A stretch of DNA of 64,000 nt, taken from the NCBI GenBank assembly GCA_036186865.1, contig AP025057.1:22766348-22830347 (forward strand). The letters are read 5' to 3'. Below the pieces are notes generated by a model. That model did no database searches. It saw only the letters and a program-made list of their open reading frames with translations, and was not told where the DNA came from. Made by a program: the position numbers and the translations under genes. Shown here piece after piece: positions 19,138 to 30,248 of the stretch (its first letter is position 1; each line of letters opens with the position of its first letter). Origin of the DNA: Eustoma russellianum. Lineage: Eukaryota > Streptophyta > Magnoliopsida > Gentianales > Gentianaceae.

Positions 19138-19818
19138 GGTATAAAGTTATGTGACCGGACATTGTGACATGCATTGCACTGTTTTGAAAAGAAATTGCAT
19201 ACGCATTTGTGACTGTGTAGCGTAGTGCATATTTTGTCATGCATCACGCGAGTCGTTATGTGATGATTGGCTTGTAACTGGATTGTCATTGAACTGCTAA
19301 ATGTGTATGAATTACGGTTCTTGCTTTCGTATGCTACTAGTCTATATTTTTGAAGTTATACAAGACATATGCCCCACCAATCCTTTGAATTATACATTAC
19401 TCATGTCTTGCCATGTGTTGATCCCGTATGTCTTATAAGCGGGTTACTTTCTAGCTTACTACCTTTGTTTTGCAGACGAGCCTAGCTATGATATAATATT
19501 CATTGAGGACGATGGCGAGTGGGCAGAATGGGATGCTTAGAGCATGTTGGGAATTATTCTAGACTGTTTCTTGTTATTTCAGTTCTTATTTCATTTGAAG
19601 ATTTAGATGGCTGCGTCCATAAACAATTATTGATAGTCACTGTATCTTTTGGTGTACCGTATTGATGGTTTAGATTTATGAGTTACGTGTTTCCGTACTT
19701 ATTTCTCTGACGTCATTGATGATGTGTATTCGAGAGATGAGACGTCTTGTAGTCTTCTCAGTAAGCTACGACGGGTGCACCGGTTTGGATTCCGCTGTCC
19801 GGGTCGGGGCGCTACAGG

Positions 19819-19831
19819 TGGTATCAAAGCC
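19819..19831 (+). promoter_or_regulatory. Primer-binding site of the pol-less element
   Basis: TGGTATCAAAGCC two bases after the 5' LTR. It matches the initiator-Met tRNA site (TGGTATCAGAGCC) with one G-to-A change. Confidence 0.9.
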
Positions 19832-20092
19832 TAGGCTTCAGATATACCCCGGAGACCTAGGTTATGTCATGTAGAGTTGTAAGTTATGATTTTGACCCTA
19901 AGTTGATCTTTAGGTCTAAGTACATGATCTTAGATATAAGTTTGATTGGGATGAGTGTGTGCTAGTGTGGTAGATTTTAATCAATAAATGTTATTTTAAG
20001 TTAGTTTACGAGTTCGGTTCTGTACAACGCATAAGGGCTTTCAATATTATCTTTGGGATGACTGAATGCTAATAAGCGTGATCTTGCAGACA
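19832..20092 (+). other. Leader of the pol-less element
   Basis: Non-coding, with repeated TAAGTTATGATTTTGA/TCTTAGATATAAG-like motifs. It ends GATCTTGCAG-ACA directly before the gag ATG, which resembles a 3' splice site. Confidence 0.5.
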
Positions 20093-20340
20093 ATGCCTCC
20101 TCAAAGGGAAAACCAAGGGAATGGTGGCAACGGAAATGATAATCCACAGTCACCACAAATGGTAATGCCTCAAGCTCTAATAGACGCCATAACGGTGTTT
20201 GCACAAAGTGTTGCTCAGCAGCAGCAGCAACCCCCCTCCTCCACCACCGCCTCGGCGTGTCATAAGGTATTATACTGGGGAGATGCGAAAGATGCATGTC
20301 CCAACCTTTGAGGGAACCACTCTAAGGATGCGGCTCCATC
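20093..20340 (+). pseudogene. Gag remnant, N-terminal about 80 codons
   Basis: Starts MPPQRENQGNGGNGNDN and has QALIDAITVFAQSVAQQQQQ. After a one-base shift near 20265 it continues with codons for GEMRKMHVPTFEGTT, the conserved start of the Ty3 capsid domain (compare FYREMQHSQVAMFRGTT in the Tekay gag at 8662-9086). Beyond about 20340 no gag or pol similarity remains. Presumably kept because leader and early gag hold RNA packaging signals; that is inference. Confidence 0.85.
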
Positions 20341-23153
20341 GCACGCCGTGCTTCCCCATGCCCTGATATTAGAAAATAACTTACGATTTTGCCTCTAAGT
20401 CACAACCTTAGACCTAAGTGATAATTTGAACATAAGGCGATGATCATGAACATAGGTACTGACCTCAGTTATAAGCGATGATTCTGAACATAAGTCACGA
20501 TCTTAGACCTAAGAAACGATCTTGATTACGAGTTGACTTTAGACATAAGTACGGAATTAGTAATAGGTGTTGATTATGTACTAATTATGATTGGGAAACA
20601 AGACGCGATCTTAGAGGTAAGAATGATGATGCTAAGAACGATCCTAGAAATAAGTTATGATCCGAAACTATGGAGGGCCAACGGTTTTGGAAACACGTAT
20701 ATCTAAGATATCCCATACAATTCTCCCTTATCTAAGGTTGATCACAACTCTCTAAGCCGTGATCTTAGTAACCCTAGTTGAACACTATATAATTGATTTG
20801 AATGAATTACGATGTTAATCAGAATATACTAGTACGAGCATTAGGTCCATATTAATGGGTCAGGCAGTAACTCGGGCTGCCTTACCATAACTGCAACATG
20901 GTACTTGACACCATTAGGGTAAAAAAAGGGAAGGCCCATATTCTTACTTGGACGGTAACACCAGAGCAGGCGTAGGGCTAATTTGGGACCATAGCTACTA
21001 AGAAATGAGTTGTAATAGTAGAGTAAATACTAAGGGATGATTTATAGTGAGATGACAGAAACTAAATAACGATTAGCGTTATGACCAGTAGAGTTAGTGA
21101 AAGATATTGTCAACGGAGTTTATAGTTTACAATTAAGATGCCAATTTTAGAATTACCAAAATAGGCCGATCATATTAGTCTTATTAGCGATATTGATCGG
21201 TAGCGACATACGAGAACCGACTATATTATACACCTTGGAACAATAAAGTGTCACAAAATCTTTCGCTAAGTGATGAACCCCTAGAAACAATGAGTTACTT
21301 GGCTCGAGTCGGGTAGGCATGAAATTGCAAGGGAGCAAGCATGAACAAGTAATAATTGCTTTTCGGGTGAGATTTAACTGAATTAGAATTAGCGGTTAAA
21401 ACAACCCAGTAAGAAGTACGATGGAGTAGGGTGGCGCACGGAAGTACGGTGAATGAGAATACCTTAAGACGATTAATATTTAGTTTGCTATGCTAGGATT
21501 GGACAGTCTCAGCTAAAGATGTTAGCATGAATAGACGAACATTAGACTTATAAGTTACGGTACTTAGGTAGATTTATCCTTGACCGTAAGGGTGGATTAT
21601 AGAAATTATACGAAGTATGGATAAATATTTTTCAAGCGGTTAAATACTTATACATAAGCACGTACACCAAGATATACCCTATATTTCAAAGATTTTTTTT
21701 TCAATTTTTCTAAGTATTTTAACTAGTTTGCTTAATTATATAGTCTGCTAACTTAACAATGCTATATTTTCTTCCGTATTCGTACTTCCAACCTGATGGA
21801 ATTTCAACTACTACTAATAAACTCTGAAAATGGATACATGTTAAAATGTTGATGATTTGAGGAGCAATATGTCTATATATTTCTTATATTATTTCACAAA
21901 TTTTCGTTTAGCTATGTTTATTTTGTTAAAATAATTTGAGTTATCGACTATTGATATTGCAAGCATTTTATTTTAGGAATTATCAACAGCTTGCCATGAA
22001 GTTACCTAATTTTTTTTTGCGAAACAAAAAGTAGTTTCAAAATAAACATGCTTTTTTTTGAGAAAGAGATATACCATTTCCAGATTGTTTTATAAAACTT
22101 TACGTCGTTGAGTTTCAAATGGTTTTAAGGCAGTCTTACCTGTAACACTTTTGTGAGTAGATTATACCCATATTCTTTTTCCTTGTTTGAGGCACTCTTG
22201 CGAACAAGTTAGTCATTTCTTTTATAAGAGATCATGCGAAACAACACCTGCGAAAACGATTTTATAATACTTTAGCTCTCATGTTTACAAAAAAACAATT
22301 TAGGGATTCTGTATAAATAATTAAAGCTATATTTTGAATTATAGTCACTTAAACTACATTTTATTTAAAAAGAAGCATGTTCATACATATATTTCGTATA
22401 CTAGGCTTATGACGGTATCTCTGAGAAATTAAGAGCATGATAATAGAGCTAGTTGGTAAGTATATAAGAACTGCTTTTGAAGACTTAGTTGTGTTAGGAA
22501 GGGGTAACGGTTACCATCCTGGCATACACAAGGATGTTAGTATGGTTGAGTATCTAAGTGATAAATTATATGTGATAAGTTTTTGAATCGGGGATTGTAG
22601 ATTGCAATAAGTTGGGTGATACACGTCAAGTGGTGTAAGTGGAAGATTGTAAGCACTCATTATGGAGGACTAAGTAAGGATTGAATCGCATAAGGACTAG
22701 AGCACCTTGAGAGATGTTAGTATTGACTAAATTAAATCGTACTAGAGTACAACGTATTTCGAAAAATACATATGGCTTCAGGGATGAGTCTTGTGCGCAG
22801 GGCGTAAGTTAAAGATTGTGCTACCCCTAAGAACTGATTTTAGAGGGTTGGTCAGGATGGCAAATATAAGTACGATATAGACCGACGATTAAGTCATGAA
22901 GCGAGTATATTGACGGTACCCTTAAGGCTAATTCGAGAACTATATAAGGAATATGTTACGATCTATTAGACGGAGGACAATGGATTTACAAATTACATTG
23001 TATGCATACACATGGAATGATTTGAGGACTTAGTCGTGTATCAAGGAAGTAAAATGGGAAACGTCTCAGAATACGAAGGGATACTGAGTTCGGTCATTAT
23101 CTAGGTAAATGAATTATATAGGACTATATTAAATTATTAGTTGCGTAACACAC
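20341..23153 (+). other. Non-coding interior of the pol-less element
   Basis: About 2.8 kb with no open frame of recognisable family. The first 320 bp are a degenerate array of CTTAGACCTAAGT / GAACATAAGT-like motifs that also appears in the leader. The rest is AT-rich unique-looking sequence. No RT, integrase or protease motif is seen on either strand. Confidence 0.7.
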
Positions 23154-23190
23154 AAGTTTCGAGGACGAAACTTTTTGTAAGGGGGTGGAA
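23154..23190 (+). promoter_or_regulatory. GAAACTT palindrome and polypurine tract of the pol-less element
   Basis: AAGTTTCGAGGACGAAACTT (23154-23173), then GTAAGGGGGTGGAA (23177-23190) immediately before the 3' LTR. Same arrangement as at 4239-4275 in the Tekay element, supporting a parasite-host relationship. Confidence 0.88.
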
Positions 23191-24046
23191 TGTTACGCGC
23201 CGCACCCCCGTAGGATAATTAAAGGATAAAAAGGAAATTAAGTGAATTAGTGACAATTAATGGTCATGAATTAAGGATTAAATGTTGGATTAAGTGGCAT
23301 TTATGAAGAGATTAAATATTAGAATTAATTAGTATTTAATTTTAGAATTAAATATTAGAATTTAATTCTTTAAGATAAATAAGATAAAAATATATAATTT
23401 AGAAACTCCAAATTCCACCCTTTCCATACAAAAACTGACTGAACGTCAGTTTCTCTCCTTTATCAGAAAAGGGACCGGCGCCCATGCCCCCCATCAGGCG
23501 ATTTTGACATTCTTCAACCCTAGGCGAAGGACTCCTCCAGATCTTCAACCCATTCTTCGTTCGTTCTTCAATCCGTCTTCGAGTAATCACAGGCAAGTAA
23601 TCATCTTATAAGTTCTTACGTTTTGTGAAAGAAAAAGGCCTACTTTTGATATCAAAATTGGATCACCATGCAGTAATTTCTTTATGTGAATCTATACGTG
23701 CCTTATGTGTTTTGGTTTCAGATTTTGGCCATTATATGTTAAAATCATTGTTGTTGTTGATGATTTTGTGAGATCTTGCAAAACCCAATCCCCTTGAATC
23801 CCCATTGTGCTATTTGCGGTTGAAAAGGGAAAAAGGGAGGAAAAGTGAGATCTTTTGAGTTTGATTTGATGAATACTTTGAGTGTTAGGTTTGAATCCGT
23901 GAATCGTATGTTAAAGGTGATGTTTTTGGTGGATTAAGAATGGATTGATAGGGAAGATTAGGCTTGGAATGGTTGGAAGAAAGTTTGGAAATCGTTTGAT
24001 TGAAACTGCAGAAATTCGCAGAGGAGATTCTGGAGAAACGCTGACA

Positions 24047-24314
24047 TCGATCGATCGATGTCAGAGTTTGAAGTACATCGATCGATCGATGTCTGATGGG
24101 TGAGAGATTGATGTACCTCAGTAGTTTATAGATCGATCGATGTATAAGGGGTTGAGATTTCAATGTTCTCTGATGAACTTCGATCGATCGATGTGAGGGT
24201 TTTGAAGTCACTTCGATCGATCGATGTAGAATGGGGTGAGAGATCGATGTTCTCTGATGGACATCGATCGATCGATGTGAGGGTATGAAGTCACATCGAT
24301 CGATCGATGTGAGG
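24047..24314 (+). repeat. Array of ATCGATCGATCGAT palindromes (3' LTR)
   Basis: Seven cores, as in the 5' LTR: perfect 18-mers near 24045, 24076, 24263 and 24295, and variants near 24130, 24179 and 24213. One core (near 24130) is a GATC unit shorter than in the 5' copy, showing that core length changes by 4-bp steps. Confidence 0.88.
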
Positions 24315-24768
24315 GTATGATGTCCATCAGTTTTGTGGGAAAATAAGGGAAGAAAGAGGGAAGCTAGGGGACCCTTTGGGTGACCTTAGGGACTTCTTAG
24401 GACATGATTGAGGTTAGTCTAAGTCTTGGGAACATGACTTAAGATGGTGAATCAAATTTGGAGAATTCGAAGGGTATTCGAATCTAATTTCAACGTGAAT
24501 GACCTAAGGGGTTAGGAATGGACGTATGTGGCTTTACAGAGTACAAAAGATGAATGTGAGGGTTCTTACCTTAGCCTTTGAGTTCTAGAATCAATGTTTA
24601 GGTGATGTTGACCTGCCGTGAAGTATAAGCTCGTGTGTGTAAGTGAGGTGAGTCTTGTGTGACTGATTGAGATTGAATGTGATTTGAAGTATGTGAATGA
24701 AGAATGTGATCTGATACAAGGAGTCTTACATCATGGCACTTGCGTTTGCATAATGTTTTGAAAAGGGC

Positions 24769-25028
24769 TGTGCTTCGGCACAAGGTATAAAGTTTGCGAA
24801 ATTGGCTGTAACGTGACACAGGATGAAAATATAAGCCGTAGAGCGTTACAGGATATAAAGTTGGCTGTAATGTGACACGGGATGGAAATATAAGCCGTGG
24901 AGCATTACAGGGTATAAAGTTGGCTGTAATGTGACACGGGATGGAAATATAAGCCGTGGAGCATTACAGGGTATAAAGTTAAGCTGTGGTGTGTCATGGA
25001 TGGAAATATAAGCCATGACCCACCACAG
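24769..25028 (+). repeat. Tandem array of stem-loops (3' LTR)
   Basis: UUCG-capped hairpin at 24769-24782 and units at 24806-24851, 24865-24910, 24924-24969 and 24984-25028. Units two and three have the perfect inner stem CACGG/CCGTG. Unit four has the outer stem CTGTGGTG/CACCACAG fully paired, whereas the 5' LTR copy ends CACCACAT. Confidence 0.85.
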
Positions 25029-25726
25029 GGTATAAAGTTATGTGACCGGACATTGTGACATGCATTGCACTGTTTTGAAAAGAAATTGCATACGCATTTG
25101 TGACTGTGTAGTGTAGTGTATATTTTGTCATGCATCACGCAAGTCGTTATGTGATGATTGGCTTGTAACTGGATTGTCATTGAACTGCTAAATGTGTATG
25201 AATTACGGTTCTTGCTTTCGTATGCTACTAGTCTATATTTTTGAAGTTATACAAGACATGTGCCCCACCAATCCTTTGAATTATACATTACTCATGTCTT
25301 GCCATGTGTTGATCCCGTATGTCTTATAAGCGGGTTACTTGCTAGCGTTTTTCGCTAAGGGTACTACCTTTGTTTTGCAGACGAGCCTAGCTATGATATA
25401 ATATTCATTGAGGACGATGGCGAGTGGGCAGAATGGGATGCTTAGAGCATGTTGGGAATTGTTCTAGACTGTTTCTTGTTATTTCAGTTCTTATTTCATT
25501 TGAAGATTTAGATGGCTACGTCCATAAACAATTATTGATAGTCACTGTATCTTTAAGTGTACCGTATTGATGGTTTAGATTTATGAGATACGTTTTTCCG
25601 GACTTATTTCTCTGACGTCATCGATGATGTGTATTAGAGAGATGAGACGTCTTGTAGTCTTCTCAGTAAGCTACGATGGGTGCACCGGTTCGGATTCTGC
25701 TGTCCGGGTCGGGGCGCTACAATTCT

Positions 25727-26239
25727 TGTTTGAAAAGATAAATGGAACCAAAGTGATTTTCTCTGGTGAGACTGTTCCACTAAGGGAGCATGTTTTGCTA
25801 ATCGCGAACCATAGGACAGAGGTGGATTGGATGTACCTTTGGGATCTTGCATTGCGTAAGGGCTGCTTGGGATGCATTAAGTGTGTTCTCAAGAGTAGTT
25901 TGATGAAGCTGCCTATTTTTGGATGGGGAATTCACATTTTAGAGTTCATTCCAGTAGAGAGGAAATGGGAAGCTGATGAGCATGTCTTGTGCCATATGCT
26001 TTCAACTTTTACCGATCGCAGGGATTCATTATGGCTAACAGTCTTTCCTGAAGGCACTGATTATAGTGAAAAGAAGTGTGAAAAAAAGTCAAAAGTTTGC
26101 TTCTGAGAATGGACTGCCATTGCTTAAGAATGTTCTCCTCCCAAAGACTAAGGGTTTTCATACATGCTTGCAGATCCTCAGATCCTCCTTGGATGCAGAT
26201 TCGAGCCTAGAAGAGAAGGAAGTGAATACCGCATTCAAG
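25727..26239 (+). pseudogene. Lysophosphatidate acyltransferase, LPAT4/5-like, catalytic part
   Basis: Continuation of 17077-17293 after the inserted element. FEKINGTKVIFSGE leads into the acyltransferase block LLIANHRTEVDWMYLWDLAL (H-X4-D motif), then KSSLMKLPIFGWGIHILEFIPVERKWE and VFPEGTDYS (block III, F-P-E-G). After GTDYSEKKCE an A7 run (26081-26087) appears to have one extra base: the original frame ends TGA near 26106, while the +1 frame continues SQKFASENGLPLLKNVLLPKTKGF, matching the family. After SSLDA the expected next region is missing and about 13 codons ending EKEVNTAFK, resembling a later part of the family, follow directly up to a GTAAGT donor. The C-terminus is not found. At least three lesions, so a pseudogene unless the A-run is a sequencing error. 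Confidence 0.9.
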
Positions 26240-26371
26240 GTAAGTAGTCTATCTGTGCTCGTTATGTTGTCATGCGTCAGAGGTAAGTGGTCTATCTGTG
26301 CTCGTTATGTTATCATGCATCAGAGGTAAGTGGTCTATTTGTGCTTGTTATGTTTATCATGCATTAGTGTG
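26240..26371 (+). repeat. Three tandem 44-bp units, each starting with a splice-donor-like GTAAGT
   Basis: Units begin at 26240, 26284 and about 26328 and read GTAAGTRGTCTATYTGTGC...CATGCRTCAGAG. The first donor follows the last LPAT codons (TTCAAG|GTAAGT). The later two follow CAGAG. Confidence 0.85.
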
Positions 26372-27565
26372 TTGTTTGTTGCATATCTGTAATTGAATTT
26401 TCTCTATATGTGAGTTGTGTGTATATGTGAGACGTATGTAAACTAGGTGTATGTAGGTTTTACGATTTCAATGCGTATTGTATATGTATATGGATGTGTG
26501 AGGGTATACATACACGTATATATGCACGTGTATGGGCGCGGGCATATGTATGAGTATGGATATACCAGATTACGTATGATATGCATTTGCATTCATGGCA
26601 CGTGCATTTGCATGAGGTATACTGCGTCTATAGGACGTAGTACCGGGATGATATACTGTGTATATAGGGCATGGGTGTCATGAGACAGGCCGCGTCTATA
26701 GGGCGGGGGTGTCCAAACGGCAAGTGGTGGCTAGAGACCACGACGCTGGATTTAGGACCCAGGACATGCATTGCACGGTAGAGATATATGCATCGTGCAT
26801 GCCATTTTTTTTGTTGCGCGTGAACGTAGAGAGGGGCATGCATCATGAAGTTGCGCATTATTATGTGGAGTGACTTACCTTCCGCAATTTATTTACTTCA
26901 TTGGTATGGATTGTTCTCTTCTTTGTTATGTGATTATTTGTTTGTTGTGCATGTCATATTTGAGAAGAGCATGCATCACGGTAATTGAGGTTGAGCTGAT
27001 GAATTATTTATTTTGTGTTTCTGAAGTGTTAACTATTAAGATAATTAAGTGAAATTATTTGTGGACTAAGGACGTGTATGTTAACTATAAAGGTTATGTG
27101 TATTTGCTTCTGTATGTATGATTTCTATAACAAGTATATGTAGGTTGCTTACTGAGCCCGTTGATTTTGGCTCACACCACCACTCACCAGTTTTGCAGGC
27201 ATGTAAAGTTAGGGTATGCTTACACAGGAGTTGGTATACCGTAGAAGATCGAGACGAGAGATTTTTAGACTAAGATATTCAGAAAAGGCTTTCAAGGATT
27301 GGTTGAGCCAGTTATTTCGATATTCGAAGTTTTTGAGATTAGTGTTTACATACATTTGACTACTGTATTAATTAGAAATTTTTAGACATTGTGTTAACGA
27401 TGATGATTATTTTATCGGGGGTTTTAATAATGACTTCCGCCGACATCGATTTGCGTTATTATGATAACGTGTAGTTGATTTGTATCGATGCCTTGTATTC
27501 TCCTGAGCGAGATACGGCGGGTGAGTCATTTCGAGTACTATGGTTCGGGACGGGTCGCTACATTA
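26372..27565 (+). mobile_element. Solo-LTR-like sequence of a Tekay-related element, left edge uncertain
   Basis: The right end CTCCTGAGCGAGATACGGCG...GGGTCGCTACA matches the end of the Tekay LTR read on its sense strand. ATTCATGGCACGTGCATT near 26592 matches an internal LTR block. No primer site follows and no purine tract precedes, so it looks like a solo LTR. TTATCA occurs just after the end (27566) and at 26353, a possible target duplication. The left boundary could not be fixed. Confidence 0.6.
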
Positions 27566-27778
27566 TCATTCCACCATTTTTCACTATTCAGCTAATTGAC
27601 GAATTACATGTAAAATTATGAGATTAAGCTACAAAATAAATAAACAAACTCTGGACAAATCTCATTTCATAGACTTTGTTTTGGGTATCATTTTATAAAG
27701 AAACTCTTGCTAAGGACCCGCTTTCTATTCCTCAAACAGTTGGTAGAAGAAGAGGAATCCAATATAGAAAAGGAAAAA
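27566..27778. other. Short AT-rich spacer
   Basis: No feature recognised; may be the 3' untranslated part of the minus-strand RING gene. Confidence 0.35.
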
Positions 27779-28067
27779 TCATGAGAGACTAAGACAGAAA
27801 GTACAGGGAGGATCATGCAATCCATCTGCACAAGTGGAGATATCCAAACATTCAGAATGGAAACAATGACCACATGCCAAAATAGACACATCAGGGAGAC
27901 GACGATCATAATCAATGATGCCATCATCATGATCATCATCATCATAAGGGTCTGATAGATTATCACCATCATCATATCCAACTTCTTCAACTGGTGGAGA
28001 CGACAAATCCTTTTCACATAGCATGCACATGGATCCAACCGGCTCACATGCTTCATCATCAAAACCT
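27779..28067 (-). CDS. RING-H2 finger protein, C-terminal exon
   Basis: The frame from about 28067 to the stop at 27779 encodes a C3H2C3 RING: CMLC (first Cys pair), an acidic spacer (DDDDHDDG region), then CGHCFHSEC, giving Cys, two His and Cys, and DPPCTFC as the last Cys pair. Such fingers recruit ubiquitin-conjugating enzymes, so an E3 ligase role is likely by family. The exon seems to start after an in-frame TGA near 28082, consistent with a 3' splice site there. The protein is open to the stop with no lesion. It may be the last exon of the gene whose earlier exons are at 28825-29372, but an apparent stop at 28825 argues against simple joining. Confidence 0.65.
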
Positions 28068-28070
28068 TCA

Positions 28071-28824
28071 AGTATTTCTCAATAAATTGGTTAGTACCTA
28101 GAATATTGTCAAAAGAATATTTTCCAAAGAAAAAACAAACTTATATCACCATTTTCATGTCAACGTTATATATTATATACTCCTTTCCATTCTAAAAATA
28201 TTTTGACATTTTGACTTTTTAATATATTGTAATTTAATTTATGTTAAAAAGTCAACTGCGGCAATAGTTTTGAAATGGAATGAAATAATTTATATTTGTC
28301 GTGCTGTCCATTTAGAGTTCAAGTTTGCCGTTTACGATATGATAACCTACATAATTTGATGATGGAGTAGTAACTATGCAAAGATAGTGAGATAAACTTT
28401 TAAGAGATTTTGGATCAGTCTTAGATTGCAACAGAGAAAATCAATAATAGATTCTATGAGAAGTAAACTCGTTATATTATACACTTAAATTTACCCTAAA
28501 GGATAAATTTTTAAGAGATTTTGGATCAATCTTAGATGCAACCAAGTAAATTATATGGTATTTGTTAGTTACAAGAGAATTAACTTCACATGTAACCTAA
28601 GGAAACAAAACAAAAATTTGTGTCCCATGTCAACTTATGATATTATAAATAAATATTACAATCTAGTTCAGCAAACATAACAACGTCCTTCAGGTAAAAC
28701 TTAGCAACTTATGATATTATAAAGAGCAGATACTCAACCAAAATCATTAGGCATAAAAGCATATGCATACAAGTATAACGAAATTCACACAACACTTGAC
28801 CCATTTACATAATATCTACATAAT
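28071..28824. other. Intron or intergenic DNA, possible degraded Stowaway-like MITE
   Basis: The segment about 28181-28290 has CTCCTTTCCATTCTAAAAATATTTT at the left and an imperfect inverted copy at the right (...TTTTGAAATGGAATGAAAT), with GACTTTTTAA/TTAAAAAGTC in between, as in degraded plant Stowaway elements. A second repeated segment, AGAGATTTTGGATCARTCTTAGATGCAAC, occurs near 28400 and 28505. Confidence 0.35.
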
Positions 28825-29372
28825 CTACACACTGCCGGAACACAAATTATGTTCTCTAGAGGAATCGTCCCACCGTTGTAAAGGTTTGTCAAATATACTT
28901 TTGATTAGAAATCTGTTGTAAATGTTTTCGGTGTAGTAAACTTTTGTATTTGTGCAGAGTTTGAGAAAGAATTGGATCGCTTCGCGATCTGATTTACGCA
29001 GCCTTACCCTGTATTCTTTTATACAAGAGGCTGTTTCCATAGCATCAACTTTACCCGCCCTCATTTGATAACACAAGATAATGAAAATAATAATTGTATG
29101 AACATACCGGTCCACATGATGTATCCAGTTGGATCCTTAGAGATGGATCTTGAGGAGTTTGATTTACAATTGCTGCCATCATGTACTTGATTACTCGAAA
29201 CCTTTGGATTTTGAGAAGAAGGGTTTGTGGATTCTGATTTTGCTTCTCTTTTTGGTTGAACTTCTTTTGAATTTTGCTTCTTCTCTGGGCATGGATTGAC
29301 CTTTTGGGTGGTGCTGTCAGAAGGTTGTGAAATTCTTAGAGCACGTTTAAGATTCTTGCTCAGCTTCTCCAT
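28825..29372 (-). CDS. Hypothetical two-exon gene
   Basis: Exon one, 29372-29108, starts MEKLSKNLKRALRIS and is Lys/Ser/Pro-rich. It ends at ATGTGGACCG|GTATGTT, a good donor. An acceptor at 29049 (GGGTAAAG|TTGATGC) keeps the frame and gives METASCIKEYRVRLRKSDREAIQ..., ending REHNLCSGSV with a stop at 28825. The implied intron is only 59 bp, short for plants, so the acceptor is uncertain. The second part has a conserved-looking mix of charged and aromatic residues but I do not recognise the family. The RING exon at 27779-28067 lies downstream on the same strand and may belong to the same transcription unit. Confidence 0.5.
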
Positions 29373-30180
29373 ACTTTTGTTGGTTCATATAAATTCAAGT
29401 AGACGGTAGACCCAGTAATTAATATGAAATCAGAAGTTTAATTAATATTCATAAACTTTTATGATAATTAAAATAAAGAAAACCTTTTCATGATAGGAGT
29501 CGGCTACAAGAAACTCGCATTCTGCGTATATCTTATGAATCCCGGTTTTGTAAAAATACCAAGGGAAGGAAATCATAAATAGTAGAAAAAGATGCCTCTA
29601 AATCTAACATCGACATATTTACTTTTACATACATAAATAAGAAGATTAAAGTAAACAATATCTAAAAAGAAAGAAACAGTGCAAAATTAGGATATAAGAT
29701 ACATTTAGTCAAATATTCAAAATATCTGTATATTTTTTTAATTTATACTTTATAAGTTTGGTGGGACATTGATGTATTATGTAGATCTAGAACATATTTG
29801 CACGCATGTATAAATAGTCTCCCTTGAGTGTTAGAAAAATATATTCGTATGTTGTGTAATTAATATGTTCTAATATATATCCATTTAACATAATAAACCA
29901 CAAACTAACTTTGCGGTTAGTAACATCATTTGTAGGAGGATATGAATTACAAGGAACATCGGACGAGTGGATACGATATGTAACCTATCTCAAACTTATG
30001 GACATAAACTATAAATCAGAATGTGTCAAAGTATTCATGATCGTTAGCAACTTAGCTGATTCCTTTAAATGGATATCAGTTATAACATATTTGACAAATA
30101 TAGATATGCTTTGTGAATACTTAATTTACGGATAACTTTTGCGATGCCCATACAATATTTAGAGACGAAATACGATTGAC
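29373..30180. other. Intergenic stretch, nothing recognised
   Basis: AT-rich, with a short open frame on the plus strand (29911-30135) lacking family features. May contain the promoter of the minus-strand gene. Confidence 0.4.
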
Positions 30181-30248
30181 TATAATTACTTTTTGAACCT
30201 TTATGTTTTTGTGAAATACATTCGACGCCGCTTCTGATTTTTTTTTGA

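Larger units (their letters stand above)
17294..19816 (+). repeat. 5' LTR of the pol-less element
   Basis: TGTTACACCCTGCACCCCCG at its start, GGGGCGCTACA at its end. It contains a 14-base C run (17581-17594, near the GGGACCG of the other LTR), the palindrome array 18148-18416 and the stem-loop array 18875-19137, then CTTATTTCTC and the GACGGGTGCACCGG block shared with other Tekay-like LTR ends. Confidence 0.95.
17294..25721 (+). mobile_element. Pol-less Ty3-type LTR retrotransposon inserted in the LPAT exon
   Basis: TG...CA LTRs of 2523 bp (17294-19816) and 2531 bp (23191-25721) enclose a 3.4-kb interior. Target duplication ATTCT is exact at 17289-17293 and 25722-25726. A tRNA-iMet-like primer site follows the 5' LTR, and a purine tract with the GAAACTT palindrome precedes the 3' LTR, as in Tekay/Del chromoviruses. 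The interior has only the start of a gag and no pol, so it is a large non-autonomous derivative that would need a Tekay element's proteins. The LTRs differ at few positions over 2.5 kb by eye, indicating a recent insertion. Confidence 0.95.
23191..25721 (+). repeat. 3' LTR of the pol-less element
   Basis: TGTTACGCGCCGCACCCCCG to GGGGCGCTACA. It carries the same palindrome and stem-loop arrays as the 5' LTR with small differences, and a 15-bp stretch near 25350 absent from the 5' copy. Confidence 0.95.

Noticed and set aside
23885..24211. Minus-strand frames encoding repeated HRSID-like peptides over the palindrome arrays
   Set aside because: The peptide repeats are a by-product of the CGAT palindromes; there is no start context, and the frames change between LTR copies.
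25634..25892. Minus-strand frames over the LTR/LPAT junction
   Set aside because: Antisense to the acyltransferase codons and the LTR end; no independent support.
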